Assembly (NCBI GenBank): GCA_958296175.1
Contig: OY282448.1
Location: forward strand, 2,418,127-2,482,126
DNA length: 64,000 bases
Origin: an uncultured Chloroflexota bacterium
GTDB taxonomy: Bacteria > Chloroflexota > UBA11872
Direction of reading: 5' to 3'
Below the pieces are notes generated by a model, which was not told the DNA's origin, did no database searches, and saw only the letters and a program-made list of their open reading frames with translations. This document shows, one piece after another, positions 35,567-43,802 of this stretch. The position numbers and the translations under genes were made by a program. Within the stretch, counting starts at the first letter, position 1; every line of letters begins with the position of its first letter.

Positions 35567-36298
35567 ATGTTTCGAACGACCAAGCGCGGCAAGGTCTGCG
35601 CCTGCTCCGGTCTGTTTCTGAGTCGGCGCCGGTTCATGGCCGCGGCCGCGGCGGCGGGCGCGGTCGGGTTTATTCCTGCCGAATCCGTGCAGCCGCCCCC
35701 CAACCCCGTGTTCGGCCTGCCGTTTGCCGGCGAGCCGTCGCTGGACGGCTGGTCCGTCAAGGAGTGGTATGGCAACACCACGTTCGCCTATCGCATGCGG
35801 CAGGAGTTCTACAGGTCCGGCCAGGGCTTGCACTTCGGGATCGACCTGACCGCCCACTGCGGCACGCCCGTGCTGGCCATCGGCGAGGGCGTGGTGCGTG
35901 AGGTGGACGGCCCTCGCCGCGCCTGGCCGCATCATCTGATCGTGGAACACACGGGCGGGGTGTATTCCCTGTACGGCCATCTGCACGAACGGTCGGCGCT
36001 GCGCGTTGGCGACCGGGTCGGACGCGGCGACCAGGTGGGGGTCAGCGGCGATTCCGCGACGGCGCAGTGCGAAGGCTCCCCGCACTTGCACCTGGAAATC
36101 CGCACGAACCACCTGCGCAGCGCCACCAACCCCGTGCCGTGGATCGAGGCCGACTGGCCGGCGGCGCCGCTGGGGTGGACGGGCGCGGCCTTCCAGGTGG
36201 ACCTCGAGAACCCCACGCGCTGGCAATCGATCTACGACCAGCCCGACGTTCAGTTCTGGGGGGCGCCGCTCAACGACTATGCACGGCCGTGGCCGTAG
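35567..36298 (+). CDS. M23 (LytM-type) endopeptidase, Tat-exported
   Basis: A 243-residue protein with a twin-arginine signal SRRRFMAAAAAAG at about 19-33, then the M23 zinc-peptidase fold: HFGIDL (HxxxD) near residue 94, VYSLYGHLHE near 130 and the HLHLEIR ligand near 175. All zinc ligands are present, so it probably cleaves peptidoglycan or a secreted protein outside the membrane. The tail of about 60 residues after the fold is Trp-rich and unassigned. Its end overlaps a beta-propeller gene by ten bases. Confidence 0.88.
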   Translation: MFRTTKRGKVCACSGLFLSRRRFMAAAAAAGAVGFIPAESVQPPPNPVFGLPFAGEPSLDGWSVKEWYGNTTFAYRMRQEFYRSGQGLHFGIDLTAHCGTPVLAIGEGVVREVDGPRRAWPHHLIVEHTGGVYSLYGHLHERSALRVGDRVGRGDQVGVSGDSATAQCEGSPHLHLEIRTNHLRSATNPVPWIEADWPAAPLGWTGAAFQVDLENPTRWQSIYDQPDVQFWGAPLNDYARPWP

Positions 36299-37263
36299 AA
36301 GTCGCGCCGACCTCGGCGGCAACGCCGATCGGCCCCGCGCCGATGCCGCCGGCCTGGTTGTGGTCGCGCAGCGGCCGCGAGGTCTGGTTCTACCACCGCC
36401 CGAACGCCGTCGAGGCCGGCACCTGGGCCGAACACCTGACGACCAGACACCGGCGGCGCGTGACCAGACACTGGGGCCACTTTTCGCCCAGCCGGCGCTG
36501 GGCCGCCCAGCCGTCGACACGAACCCGCCGCGGCGCGGTGATCGACCTGCACGAGGGCGCGTCGTTCGACGTGGGCATGACCGGCCAGCTGCTCTTCCAA
36601 CCGTCCGAAACTTTGCTGGCCACGACCATGCGGCGCCCGGGCGCAGACAATCCGCTCATGCGCCCGTCCGACGTGGAGGTGCTGCGGCTGGACGGCACGG
36701 AGCGGCGGCGCATTGGGACCATCATGGGCCGCGGGGCCGTGGGCTGGGTGGACGACGGGCGCATCGCGCTGCTCGGCCGCGCCAGCCCGAGCACTCCGAC
36801 GGTGCTGCGCGTGGTGGACCTGGACGGACATCCCTGGCGCGAGTGGGCGCTGGGCGCGCGCGTGCGCGAGCTGCTGCTCTCGCCCAGCGGACGCTTTGCC
36901 GTGTACACGGCCATCCTGGGCGGGCCGGGCGAGAACGGCCAGTTCATCCTGGACATCGACAGCGGGCGTCGAACGGCTATCGCCGCCGACGCTCCGGCCA
37001 GCGTCCGCTGGATGCCCGACGAGTCGGGGCTGGTGCTGGCGCCCATGCGGCGCAACGCGGCCGGCGGGTTCGACTTCTGGCTGGCGCCGCTGCCCTGGCG
37101 CGGGCCGACGGTGCGGCTGACTGCCGGCGTGACGCCGCCCGTGCGCATGGAATTGTTCGACTGGCAGATCGATCCGCGCGGCAACGCCCTGGCCTACCGC
37201 GAAGAACGCACGCTGCGCCTGCACGTCCTTCGCTGGGCGCCAACGACGCCGATTTCGAGCTGA
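36289..37263 (+). CDS. TolB-like beta-propeller (WD40/PD40-type) protein
   Basis: A 324-residue protein with repeating strand motifs, including LLLSPSGRFAVYTA, WMPDESGLVLAPM and WQIDPRGNALAYREE, where x-P-x-G/S-x-x-h is typical of PD40/TolB blades. No signal peptide is seen, so location is unclear. GTG 36289 lies inside the M23 gene's end, so the two are coupled; they may act on the same extracytoplasmic target. The name is by structural resemblance only. Confidence 0.65.
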   Translation: MAVEVAPTSAATPIGPAPMPPAWLWSRSGREVWFYHRPNAVEAGTWAEHLTTRHRRRVTRHWGHFSPSRRWAAQPSTRTRRGAVIDLHEGASFDVGMTGQLLFQPSETLLATTMRRPGADNPLMRPSDVEVLRLDGTERRRIGTIMGRGAVGWVDDGRIALLGRASPSTPTVLRVVDLDGHPWREWALGARVRELLLSPSGRFAVYTAILGGPGENGQFILDIDSGRRTAIAADAPASVRWMPDESGLVLAPMRRNAAGGFDFWLAPLPWRGPTVRLTAGVTPPVRMELFDWQIDPRGNALAYREERTLRLHVLRWAPTTPISS

Positions 37264-37473
37264 GCGCCCGTTGCTTCGACGAGGCACGGCACTCGTTCCC
37301 TCACAGCTCGACCGACTTCGGGCGTCGATCGAGTTTCCATATAGGTACATTCAAGGAAACTGCCGCAACAGTGCTTGCTATCACTAGAGTGCGGTCTTGA
37401 CGTCTCGGCGCACGCGCGACGGAGAAACCCTTGGCCCGCAACACGGCGGACATGTCTCGATTGATTCGCCGCC
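37264..37473. other. Intergenic gap at the start of a lower-GC segment
   Basis: No gene found. Composition becomes AT-richer from about 37320, with TTTCCATATAGG and TTGACG near 37396. No confident promoter pair. Confidence 0.4.
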
Positions 37474-37476
37474 GTG

Positions 37477-38202
37477 ATGCGTTGGTCGATGCCGCACGTT
37501 AGCGCGGGCCGTCTAGGGACGCCCGCGACATGGGGCGGCCGCACGCTGCTTCTGACGGCAATTGTGTTCTGGTGGGGTGGAGTTGTCGCGCCGCGACTCT
37601 TCAGCCTGGCGTTCCCAACGCTGCTGCCTCCAGAAGCGATTCCAAACCAAATAGATCCAGATAACGATAGGGGGTTCGCAAACAGCGTATCCGGCCTGGC
37701 GCTGGCAACCGCGGCTCTCTTCACCGTCGCGGTATCCGTCGTCAGCTACCGCAGGTCGGCGGGCTGGTTTTCCATCGGGGGCTGGGCGGCGCTCTCCATC
37801 ACCAGCACCATTTTGGCCGTCGAAGAGGTCGCCGAGTCCACCTTCATAGACCGAATTACCCTCGGAAGTTCGTTAGGACACATTACTTTGTGGCCGCTGT
37901 TAGTAAGCCCTTTGATTGCAGCATTCGTGTTAGCAATGATTATCTTCATTTGGAAGGGGATACATACGTGGGATATCCGTGTGCCGGCCTCCCTTGGGTT
38001 GATCGCCTGGATGCTTGCATTGGCGCAAGAGCTGGGGTACTTATCAATACTTGCCGGCCGCGCCGAAGATATTGGAATCTTGATCGAAGAGACCTCGGAG
38101 TTCAGCGGGGCGTTGCTTTTCTCTCTCAGCGCAAGCCGCGCACTACTACCCCCCCCCCCACCACACACACACTACAAACAAATACACAAGACGTTATTAT
38201 AA
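37477..38202 (+). CDS. Multi-pass membrane protein, upstream part of a possibly split gene
   Basis: The 241-residue product has about six hydrophobic segments, including LLLTAIVFWWGG, a stretch near residues 72-90, ISTILAVEEVAE, LVSPLIAAFVLAMIIFIW and SLGLIAWMLALA. It is not recognised as a known family. The last ~15 residues read LLPPPPPHTHYK because the frame runs through an 11-C tract and AC repeats (38149-38172), then ends. Removing one C would continue straight into the next membrane gene. GC content is visibly below that of neighbours. GTG 37474 directly before the ATG is an alternative start. Confidence 0.55.
   Translation: MRWSMPHVSAGRLGTPATWGGRTLLLTAIVFWWGGVVAPRLFSLAFPTLLPPEAIPNQIDPDNDRGFANSVSGLALATAALFTVAVSVVSYRRSAGWFSIGGWAALSITSTILAVEEVAESTFIDRITLGSSLGHITLWPLLVSPLIAAFVLAMIIFIWKGIHTWDIRVPASLGLIAWMLALAQELGYLSILAGRAEDIGILIEETSEFSGALLFSLSASRALLPPPPPHTHYKQIHKTLL
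38149..38172 (+). repeat. Homopolymer and dinucleotide tract: C11 (38149-38159), then A, CC and an AC run
   Basis: Eleven consecutive Cs are followed by ACC and about five AC units. Such tracts change length by replication slippage. One C fewer (C10) fuses the flanking reading frames into one 489-residue frame. Long C runs are also where sequencing errors fall. Confidence 0.85.
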
Positions 38203-38227
38203 TCCTCGATTAGATATCTCTTTCAAA

Positions 38228-38947
38228 TTGCTCTTGGAATTTGTAGCAGCCGTTGTAGTGCTTGGTGGGATATCCGTAGCATTTTTGTTCAGAGCCCCAA
38301 TGATGGAGTCCAGGAGCTTCTCCTCGGTCGAGGCGTTTCATATAACGCTCACCGACGGGGAATCCGTCGCGCAGGAGCTGGGTGCGCCCATGGCGCCCAT
38401 CTCACGTGTGGACATCCGCCTCTACGTTCGTAGTGCGGATAATCATGACGGGGCGGTGATATGGCGCGTTCGTGAAGGCGGTGTCGAAGGAGACATTCTC
38501 GCCCAGGGGCGGAGAGTAGTTCCCGCCGGTGACTTTTTGAGCTGGACGAGCCTTCACCTTCCTCGGCCGGTGCTCGGCGCTGACGGACAACCGCTGTTGC
38601 TGCAGTTGGCAGCCGACGTTGCTCGTGATGCTCGGGTCCGTATCGGCGCAACGAAAGACAACCGCTATGCGGATGGACGGCTGTGGGTCAACGGAACTCT
38701 GGGATGGCCCAATCAGAACTTGGATTTCATAGCCTACAGCTTGCGAGAACCGACGCCGAGCAAATCGCAGGCGATTCTCGCCCTTACATCCGACTGGCGC
38801 TGGATCGCCCTGACCGTGGATCTGGCGGTTTCTTTGACTCTCCTTACCTTAGCTCTGGCGGTCCTTCTCGATGGTGCGCTGCCAGGACGTTGTCCTGGGC
38901 CGCACGGGCGGCGGCTTCCGTTTCGAAGCGGCGCGCATCGTGCTTAG
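38228..38947 (+). CDS. Membrane-anchored extracytoplasmic protein, downstream part of a possibly split gene
   Basis: The 239-residue frame from TTG 38228 opens with a membrane segment (LLEFVAAVVVLGGISVAFLF), then a ~140-residue beta-rich domain outside the membrane (FHITLTDGESVAQEL, RVDIRLYVRSA, DFLSWTSLHLPRP, WVNGTLGW) and a second membrane segment near the end (WIALTVDLAVSLTLLTLALAVLL). The same frame is open upstream through YTRRYYNPRLDISFK right up to the C tract, so the real start is probably not here. No family match. The final 25 residues are Arg/Gly-rich and doubtful. Confidence 0.5.
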   Translation: MLLEFVAAVVVLGGISVAFLFRAPMMESRSFSSVEAFHITLTDGESVAQELGAPMAPISRVDIRLYVRSADNHDGAVIWRVREGGVEGDILAQGRRVVPAGDFLSWTSLHLPRPVLGADGQPLLLQLAADVARDARVRIGATKDNRYADGRLWVNGTLGWPNQNLDFIAYSLREPTPSKSQAILALTSDWRWIALTVDLAVSLTLLTLALAVLLDGALPGRCPGPHGRRLPFRSGAHRA

Positions 38948-39032
38948 TTCTTCCGCCACGGCGACCGCAGCAATGCGCGAACTTCAGCGCTTGGTGCTCA
39001 GCAGCCGAACATCGAATTGTTCCAAGCCGCGG

Positions 39033-40490
39033 TTATCCACCGAACTCCGAGGCTAGGCGCACGTCCGGGCGGCGGTTGGCGGTGGCTTCGTCCAGGCGGC
39101 GCACTGGGGCGTTGACGGGCGCGGCTTTGAGGGTGTCTGGTTCTGTGGCGGCCTCGCGCGCGATCTGGCGCATCACCTCGACGAAGCGGTCGAGCGACTC
39201 GCGCGACTCGGTTTCGGTGGGTTCGATCATCAAGGCTTCGTCCACGATGGTGGGAAAGTAGATCGTGGGCGGGTGAATGCCGAAGTCGATCAGGCGTTTG
39301 GCGATGTCGAGCGTCCGCACGCCTTGCCGCCTCTGCCGCGTGCCGGCGAACACTACTTCATGCATGCAGGGGCGGTCGTAGGGCAGGTCGTAGTCATCGG
39401 CCAGCCGCGCGCGCAGGTAGTTGGCGTTGAGCACGGCGCCGTCGGCCGCCGCGCGCAGACCCGCAGCGCCCAGGGAACGGATGTAGGTGTAGGCGCGCAC
39501 CAGATTGCCAAAGTTGCCGAGGTGGGCGTGGACGCGCCCGATGCTGTCGTCCGAGACGTCGGCCAGCGCATAGCCGCCGCCGCGCCGCACCACGCGCGGG
39601 CCGGGCAGGAACGCTTCCAGGAATGGCTGCACGCCGAGCGCGCCGGCGCCAGGACCGCCGCCGCCGTGGGGCGTGCTGAAGGTTTTATGGAGGTTCAAGT
39701 GCATGACGTCGATGCCCAGGTCGGCCGGCCGCACCCGCCCCAGCATGGCGTTCATGTTGGCGCCGTCGCAGTAGACCAACGCGCCGCTGGCGTGCACGCG
39801 CTCGACCACCTGCTGGATGCGGCGCTCGAACAGCCCCAGCGTGCTGGGCAGGGTCAGCATGAGCGCCGCCGCGTTCGGCCCCAGACGCTCGTCCAGGTCG
39901 CGCAGGTCGATCCCGCCGTCGGCCGCGGTGGGGAGGTTCACGACCTGGAGGCCGCTCATCGACCCGGTGGCCGGATTGGTGCCGTGCGCGGAATCCGGCA
40001 CCAGCACCTGCGTGCGGGTCTGGCCGCGCGATTCGTGCCAGGCCAGGATGGCCAGCAGGCCGACCAGCTCGCCCTGCGAGCCGGCGGATGGCTGGGTGCT
40101 GACGGCGGAGAAACCCGTGATCTCCGCGAGCAGCGCCTCCAGCTCGAAAATCAGCGCCAGCGCGCCTTGCACGGTGTCTTCCGCCTGGTAGGGGTGAATG
40201 TCCGCCAGACCCGGCGTGCGCGCGGTCACCTCGTTCACCTTGGGGTTGTATTTCATGGTGCAGGAGCCGAGCGGATACATGGCCGTGTCCACGCTGTGGT
40301 TGCGGTGCGACAGGCGCAGAAAGTGCCGCATGACGTCGATCTCGGACACTTCGGGCAGCCGCAGGTCGGCGCGGATTTCGCTGGCCGGCAGCGCGTCGGC
40401 GGGGTCCACGGCCTGGAACTGCGGCAGCGGCGGCCGCACGCCGCGGCGCCCCGGGCTGGACAACTCGTGGACGAGCGGTTCGCTATCCAT
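39033..40490 (-). CDS. gcvPB: Glycine dehydrogenase (decarboxylating) subunit 2
   Basis: PLP half of the P-protein: decarboxylates glycine and passes the aminomethyl group to lipoyl-GcvH. The 485-residue product has MGLxx-type landmarks as YPLGSCTMKYNPK, STQPSAGSQGE, VPDSAHGTNPA and the PLP lysine in HLNLHKTFSTPHGGGGPG. Full length for the split-subunit form. Its ATG overlaps the gcvPA stop by eight bases. Last gene of gcvH-gcvPA-gcvPB. Confidence 0.96.
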   Translation of the reverse strand: MDSEPLVHELSSPGRRGVRPPLPQFQAVDPADALPASEIRADLRLPEVSEIDVMRHFLRLSHRNHSVDTAMYPLGSCTMKYNPKVNEVTARTPGLADIHPYQAEDTVQGALALIFELEALLAEITGFSAVSTQPSAGSQGELVGLLAILAWHESRGQTRTQVLVPDSAHGTNPATGSMSGLQVVNLPTAADGGIDLRDLDERLGPNAAALMLTLPSTLGLFERRIQQVVERVHASGALVYCDGANMNAMLGRVRPADLGIDVMHLNLHKTFSTPHGGGGPGAGALGVQPFLEAFLPGPRVVRRGGGYALADVSDDSIGRVHAHLGNFGNLVRAYTYIRSLGAAGLRAAADGAVLNANYLRARLADDYDLPYDRPCMHEVVFAGTRQRRQGVRTLDIAKRLIDFGIHPPTIYFPTIVDEALMIEPTETESRESLDRFVEVMRQIAREAATEPDTLKAAPVNAPVRRLDEATANRRPDVRLASEFGG

Positions 40491-41844
40491 CGCGCAGGAG
40501 CTCCCAGGCGTCCGCCAGCGCGGCCACGTCCGCGGCGGTGGTGAGTTCGGTGGCCGAGGTCAACATCATGTCGTCCAGTCCGGGCAAAAAGCGCCCCAGG
40601 TCGACGCCGGCCAGCACGCCGCCCTGGCGGTGGAGGCGGTCGAGGGTCTGCCGCGCACCCTGGGGCGTGTGGACGACGAATTCGTTGACGTAGGGGCCGG
40701 CGGAGGCGATCGACGCCCCGGCGCGTTGCAGAGCCTCGGCGGCGCGGTGCGCGTTGGTGAGGGATTGCTGGGCCATCTGGCGCAGGCCGCGCGGTCCCAG
40801 CGCGCAGAGGGTCATGGCCGCGCCCAGCGCCACCAGCGCCTGGTTGGTGGTGATGTTGGAGGTGGCGCGCTCGCGGCGGATGTGCTGTTCACGGGTTTGC
40901 AGCGTGAGCACGAACCCTTGCCGGCCGTCCAGGTCTTTGGTGCGGCCCGCGATGCGCCCCGGCACGCGCCGGATGAGCTCCGCGCGCGTGGCGAACATGC
41001 CCGCGCCGGGGCCGCCGTAGGCCGGGGGACCCGCAAAGGCGCGTAGTTCTCCCACGGCGACGTCCGCGCCCAGCGCGCCCGGCGGCGTGAGCAATGCCAT
41101 CGTCACGGGGTCGCCCACCACCACGACCACGCGCGCGCCGTGCAGTCGCGCCGCCTCCACGACCGGGTCGACGCCGCCGACCATGCCCAGCACGTCGGGG
41201 CGCTGCACGACCACGCAACTGGTGGCGTCGTCGACGGCGTCCGCCAGCGGCTGAAGGTCGGGCGTCAGGCGGGCGCCCTGGCGCCGATACGCCGACACCG
41301 TGCGCAGATCGACGTCCAGCGCGCGGGTGTAGGCGGCAACGACGGCGCGGTAGGCCGGGTGCACGGTGTCCGCCATGACCACGCCGGGCCGCCGCGTGAG
41401 GCCGCGGCACAGCAGCACCGCCTCGGCCAGCGCGGACGCGCCGTCGTACAGCGAGGCGTTCGACACGTCCAGCCCGGTCAGGTCGCAGACGAGCGTCTGG
41501 AACTCGTACATGGCCTGCAACGACCCTTGCGCCATTTCTGGCTGGTAGGGCGTGTAGGCCGTGTACCACTCCGACCGCAGCAGTTGCTGGTCGACCAGCG
41601 CGGGCACGAAGTGCCGATAGAAGCCGGCGCCGAGGAACATGGGCAGATCGAGGGAGGTGCGGTTGCGCGCGCCCAGCGCGTGCAGATGGCGAATGACGTC
41701 GGTTTCGGGCAGCGCCGGCGGCAGGTCGAGCTGCGGGTCGCGGTGCTGGGCGGGGATGTCGGCGAACAGGTCGTCGATGGACGCGGCGCCAATCGCCCGC
41801 AGCATGGCGGCGCGGTCGGCGTCGGTGTTAGGCGCGTAGCTCAT
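40483..41844 (-). CDS. gcvPA: Glycine dehydrogenase (decarboxylating) subunit 1
   Basis: N-terminal half of the split P-protein, which binds subunit 2. The 453-residue product matches GcvPA: FLGAGFYRHFVPALVD, EWYTAYTPYQPEMAQGSLQ, LTGLDVSNASLYDG and AFAGPPAYGGPGAG, in order. It carries no PLP lysine, as expected. The ATG overlaps the gcvH stop region by 17 bases. The split arrangement is typical of thermophiles, Firmicutes and Chloroflexota rather than proteobacteria. Confidence 0.96.
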   Translation of the reverse strand: MSYAPNTDADRAAMLRAIGAASIDDLFADIPAQHRDPQLDLPPALPETDVIRHLHALGARNRTSLDLPMFLGAGFYRHFVPALVDQQLLRSEWYTAYTPYQPEMAQGSLQAMYEFQTLVCDLTGLDVSNASLYDGASALAEAVLLCRGLTRRPGVVMADTVHPAYRAVVAAYTRALDVDLRTVSAYRRQGARLTPDLQPLADAVDDATSCVVVQRPDVLGMVGGVDPVVEAARLHGARVVVVVGDPVTMALLTPPGALGADVAVGELRAFAGPPAYGGPGAGMFATRAELIRRVPGRIAGRTKDLDGRQGFVLTLQTREQHIRRERATSNITTNQALVALGAAMTLCALGPRGLRQMAQQSLTNAHRAAEALQRAGASIASAGPYVNEFVVHTPQGARQTLDRLHRQGGVLAGVDLGRFLPGLDDMMLTSATELTTAADVAALADAWELLRDG

Positions 41845-42214
41845 TCACGAGCCGTCGATACGCCGCGGCGTCGAGCAGGTCGTCGAGTTCGCCCTCGCCG
41901 CTCGGCGCGACCTTGACCATCCAGCCCTGGCCGTAGGGCTCGTCGTTGATCAGTTCGGGCTGGGCCTCGAGCTGGGGATTGACCTCGACGATCTCTCCGT
42001 CGACCGGCAGATAGAGCGCGGACACGGCTTTGACGGACTCGACGACGCCGAACTCGTCGCCGGCGGCGAAGTGGGCGCCGACCGACGGCAGTTCGACGTA
42101 GACCACGTCGCCCAGCTCTTCTTGCGCGTAGTGGGTGATGCCCACGATCCACGGGCGCCCAGCGGCGCGCACCCACTCGTGCTCGCGGGTATAGCGGAGG
42201 TCGTCCGGGTACAT
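41828..42214 (-). CDS. gcvH: Glycine cleavage system H protein
   Basis: Lipoylated carrier that shuttles the aminomethyl group between P-, T- and L-proteins. The 128-residue product has YTREHEWV, GITHYAQEELGDVVYVELP, the lipoyl Lys in VESVKAVS, and VNPQLEAQPELIN and DPYGQGW. ATG 42214 opens the minus-strand gcv operon, divergent from mazG with 84 bp between them. gcvT is not in the window. Confidence 0.96.
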   Translation of the reverse strand: MYPDDLRYTREHEWVRAAGRPWIVGITHYAQEELGDVVYVELPSVGAHFAAGDEFGVVESVKAVSALYLPVDGEIVEVNPQLEAQPELINDEPYGQGWMVKVAPSGEGELDDLLDAAAYRRLVNELRA

Positions 42215-42298
42215 GGGAGTCGCAGGCCAGCCAGTGGGAGAACGAGGCCTAGAATATCGCAGCCGCCGCCGCGCAGAGGTCGAATCGGCCGCCGCCTT

Positions 42299-43519
42299 AT
42301 GCCCGCCGCCGTTCACGTGACGTTCGTCGGCCGTGGGAGCGGCGCCCGCCTCCGCGCCGCACTGGTGCGGGCCGCGCCGGAGCAACCAGCGGCGGCATGG
42401 GTTGCCCTGGCAGCGCCGATGGCGGCGCCCGCGATTGCAGAGCTTCCCGCGCCGCCGGACGCCGACCGCTGGGCGTGCGCGCTGGCTGCGCTGGGGGCCG
42501 CCCGGGTGCTGTATCTGGCGCCGGGCGCGGGCCGCGACGACGACCCGGGCGTGCATGCGCTGCGGCTGCTGGAGGAACGCGGCGCGGTCACGCTTGCCCT
42601 CGGGCCAGAATCCGCGCCGGCGAGCGACGGGCCCACGGTCAGCGGTCCCTCCTGGGCGGTCTGGCGGCCCGACGCGGCGCTGACCACGCTGGTGCGCGGG
42701 ATTCCCGACGGGAAGTCGCTTGCCCGCTGGCGCGCGCGGCTGCGGACGGAATACGGGCCGGAGGCGGCGCTGGACGCTCGCTCCTGGTCGGCGCGCGCCT
42801 GGACGCCGGACGCGCCGGGCCAGACGCCGGCGTTTCCCTGCTCGCTGCGAGCCGAGCCGACGGCGCAGTCGCGCGCGCGTTCCGTGAGCCGGCTGCGCGA
42901 CGTCGTGCAACGGCTGCGCGGGCCTGACGGGTGTCCCTGGGACCGTGCGCAAACGCACGAAAGCCTGCGGCCGTACCTGGTGGAGGAAGCGCACGAGGCG
43001 CTGGCGGCAATCGAGGGCGGCGGCGACGCCCAGATGACGGACGAGTTCGGCGACGTGTTGCTGCAAGTCGTCCTGCATGCCGAAATCGCGCGCCAGCGCG
43101 GCGGCTTCGCGTGGCCCGACGTGGTGGCGGCGATCAGCGACAAGATGGTGCGGCGCCATCCGCACGTCTTCGGCGGCCGGCCGGTGGAGGACATGGAGGA
43201 ACTGAGCGCATCGTGGGCGCGGATCAAAGCCGCGGAAGCTCCTGCTCGGGGCGGGCCTCTGTGCACCTTGCCGGCCTCGCTGCCGAGTCTGGCCTATGCC
43301 CGCGCCGCGGCGCGGGCGCTGCGCCGCGCGGGCGCGCCGCTGGGACGCGATGCGGACACGGGCGCAATGCTGGCGGCGCTCGACGCGTGCGACGACCCGC
43401 ACGCCGTGGGCGGCGCGCTGCTGTGGCTCGCCGGCCGCGCCGACGCCGCCGGCATCGACGTCGACCTCGCCCTGCGCGGCGCCAACGACCGCCTGCGGCG
43501 CGGCAGTCACGGGGAGTGA
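42299..43519 (+). CDS. mazG: MazG nucleotide pyrophosphohydrolase with a degenerate N-terminal domain
   Basis: Residues ~198-300 form a MazG domain: RLRGPDGCPWDRAQTHESL, the acidic metal sites EEAHEAL and DEFGDVLLQ, and RRHPHVFGG. It removes non-canonical or alarmone NTPs. The other ~195 N-terminal residues resemble the size and position of the SAM-methylase half of YabN-type fusions (VTFVGRGSG at the start), but no clear methylase signature remains. The C-terminal half of the second MazG repeat is only partial. ATG 42299 faces gcvH divergently. Confidence 0.88.
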   Translation: MPAAVHVTFVGRGSGARLRAALVRAAPEQPAAAWVALAAPMAAPAIAELPAPPDADRWACALAALGAARVLYLAPGAGRDDDPGVHALRLLEERGAVTLALGPESAPASDGPTVSGPSWAVWRPDAALTTLVRGIPDGKSLARWRARLRTEYGPEAALDARSWSARAWTPDAPGQTPAFPCSLRAEPTAQSRARSVSRLRDVVQRLRGPDGCPWDRAQTHESLRPYLVEEAHEALAAIEGGGDAQMTDEFGDVLLQVVLHAEIARQRGGFAWPDVVAAISDKMVRRHPHVFGGRPVEDMEELSASWARIKAAEAPARGGPLCTLPASLPSLAYARAAARALRRAGAPLGRDADTGAMLAALDACDDPHAVGGALLWLAGRADAAGIDVDLALRGANDRLRRGSHGE

Positions 43520-43550
43520 TGCGGCGCGGGTTCTTTAGCTCGGGGGCCGA

Positions 43551-43587
43551 CCCTCACCCTAACCCTCTCCCTGGAAGGGAGAGGGGA
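43551..43587. terminator. Perfect 10-bp hairpin between convergent mazG and the PA/M28 gene
   Basis: CCCTCTCCCT (43563-43572), a GGA loop, and AGGGAGAGGG (43576-43585) pair perfectly; the preceding CCCTCACCCTAA completes the same core seen in the rdgB repeats. It lies where two genes converge, so it could stop transcription in both directions, though no T run follows. Confidence 0.45.
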
Positions 43588-43656
43588 CAGTGCCTGGATG
43601 GGAGAGGGGATCGTGCCTGGATGGGAGAGGGGATCGTGCCTGGCATGGAGCGGGGG
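43588..43656 (+). repeat. Three 23-bp tandem repeats, then degenerate 15-mer repeats to about 43775
   Basis: Units at 43588, 43611 and 43634 read (T/C)(C/A)GTGCCTGGATGGGAGAGGGG with small changes in the third. From 43711 to 43775 follow four imperfect copies of GGAGCAAGGGTGCAG. The whole 280-bp gap has no credible gene. There are no spacers, so it is not CRISPR. Confidence 0.75.
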
Positions 43657-43802
43657 TACTGCGGCTGTGCGGTCCGCTGGACCGCTCGGCCTCTGGCTGG
43701 GGGGATACCGCAGGGAGCAAGGGCACAGGGAGCACGGGTGCAGAGAGCAAAGGGTGCAGGCAGCAAGGGTGCAGGAAGGTGGGCGGGTGGTCAGGTGGGT
43801 GG

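Noticed and set aside
43588..43656. CRISPR-like array
   Set aside because: Units are directly adjacent with no spacers, and no cas genes are near.
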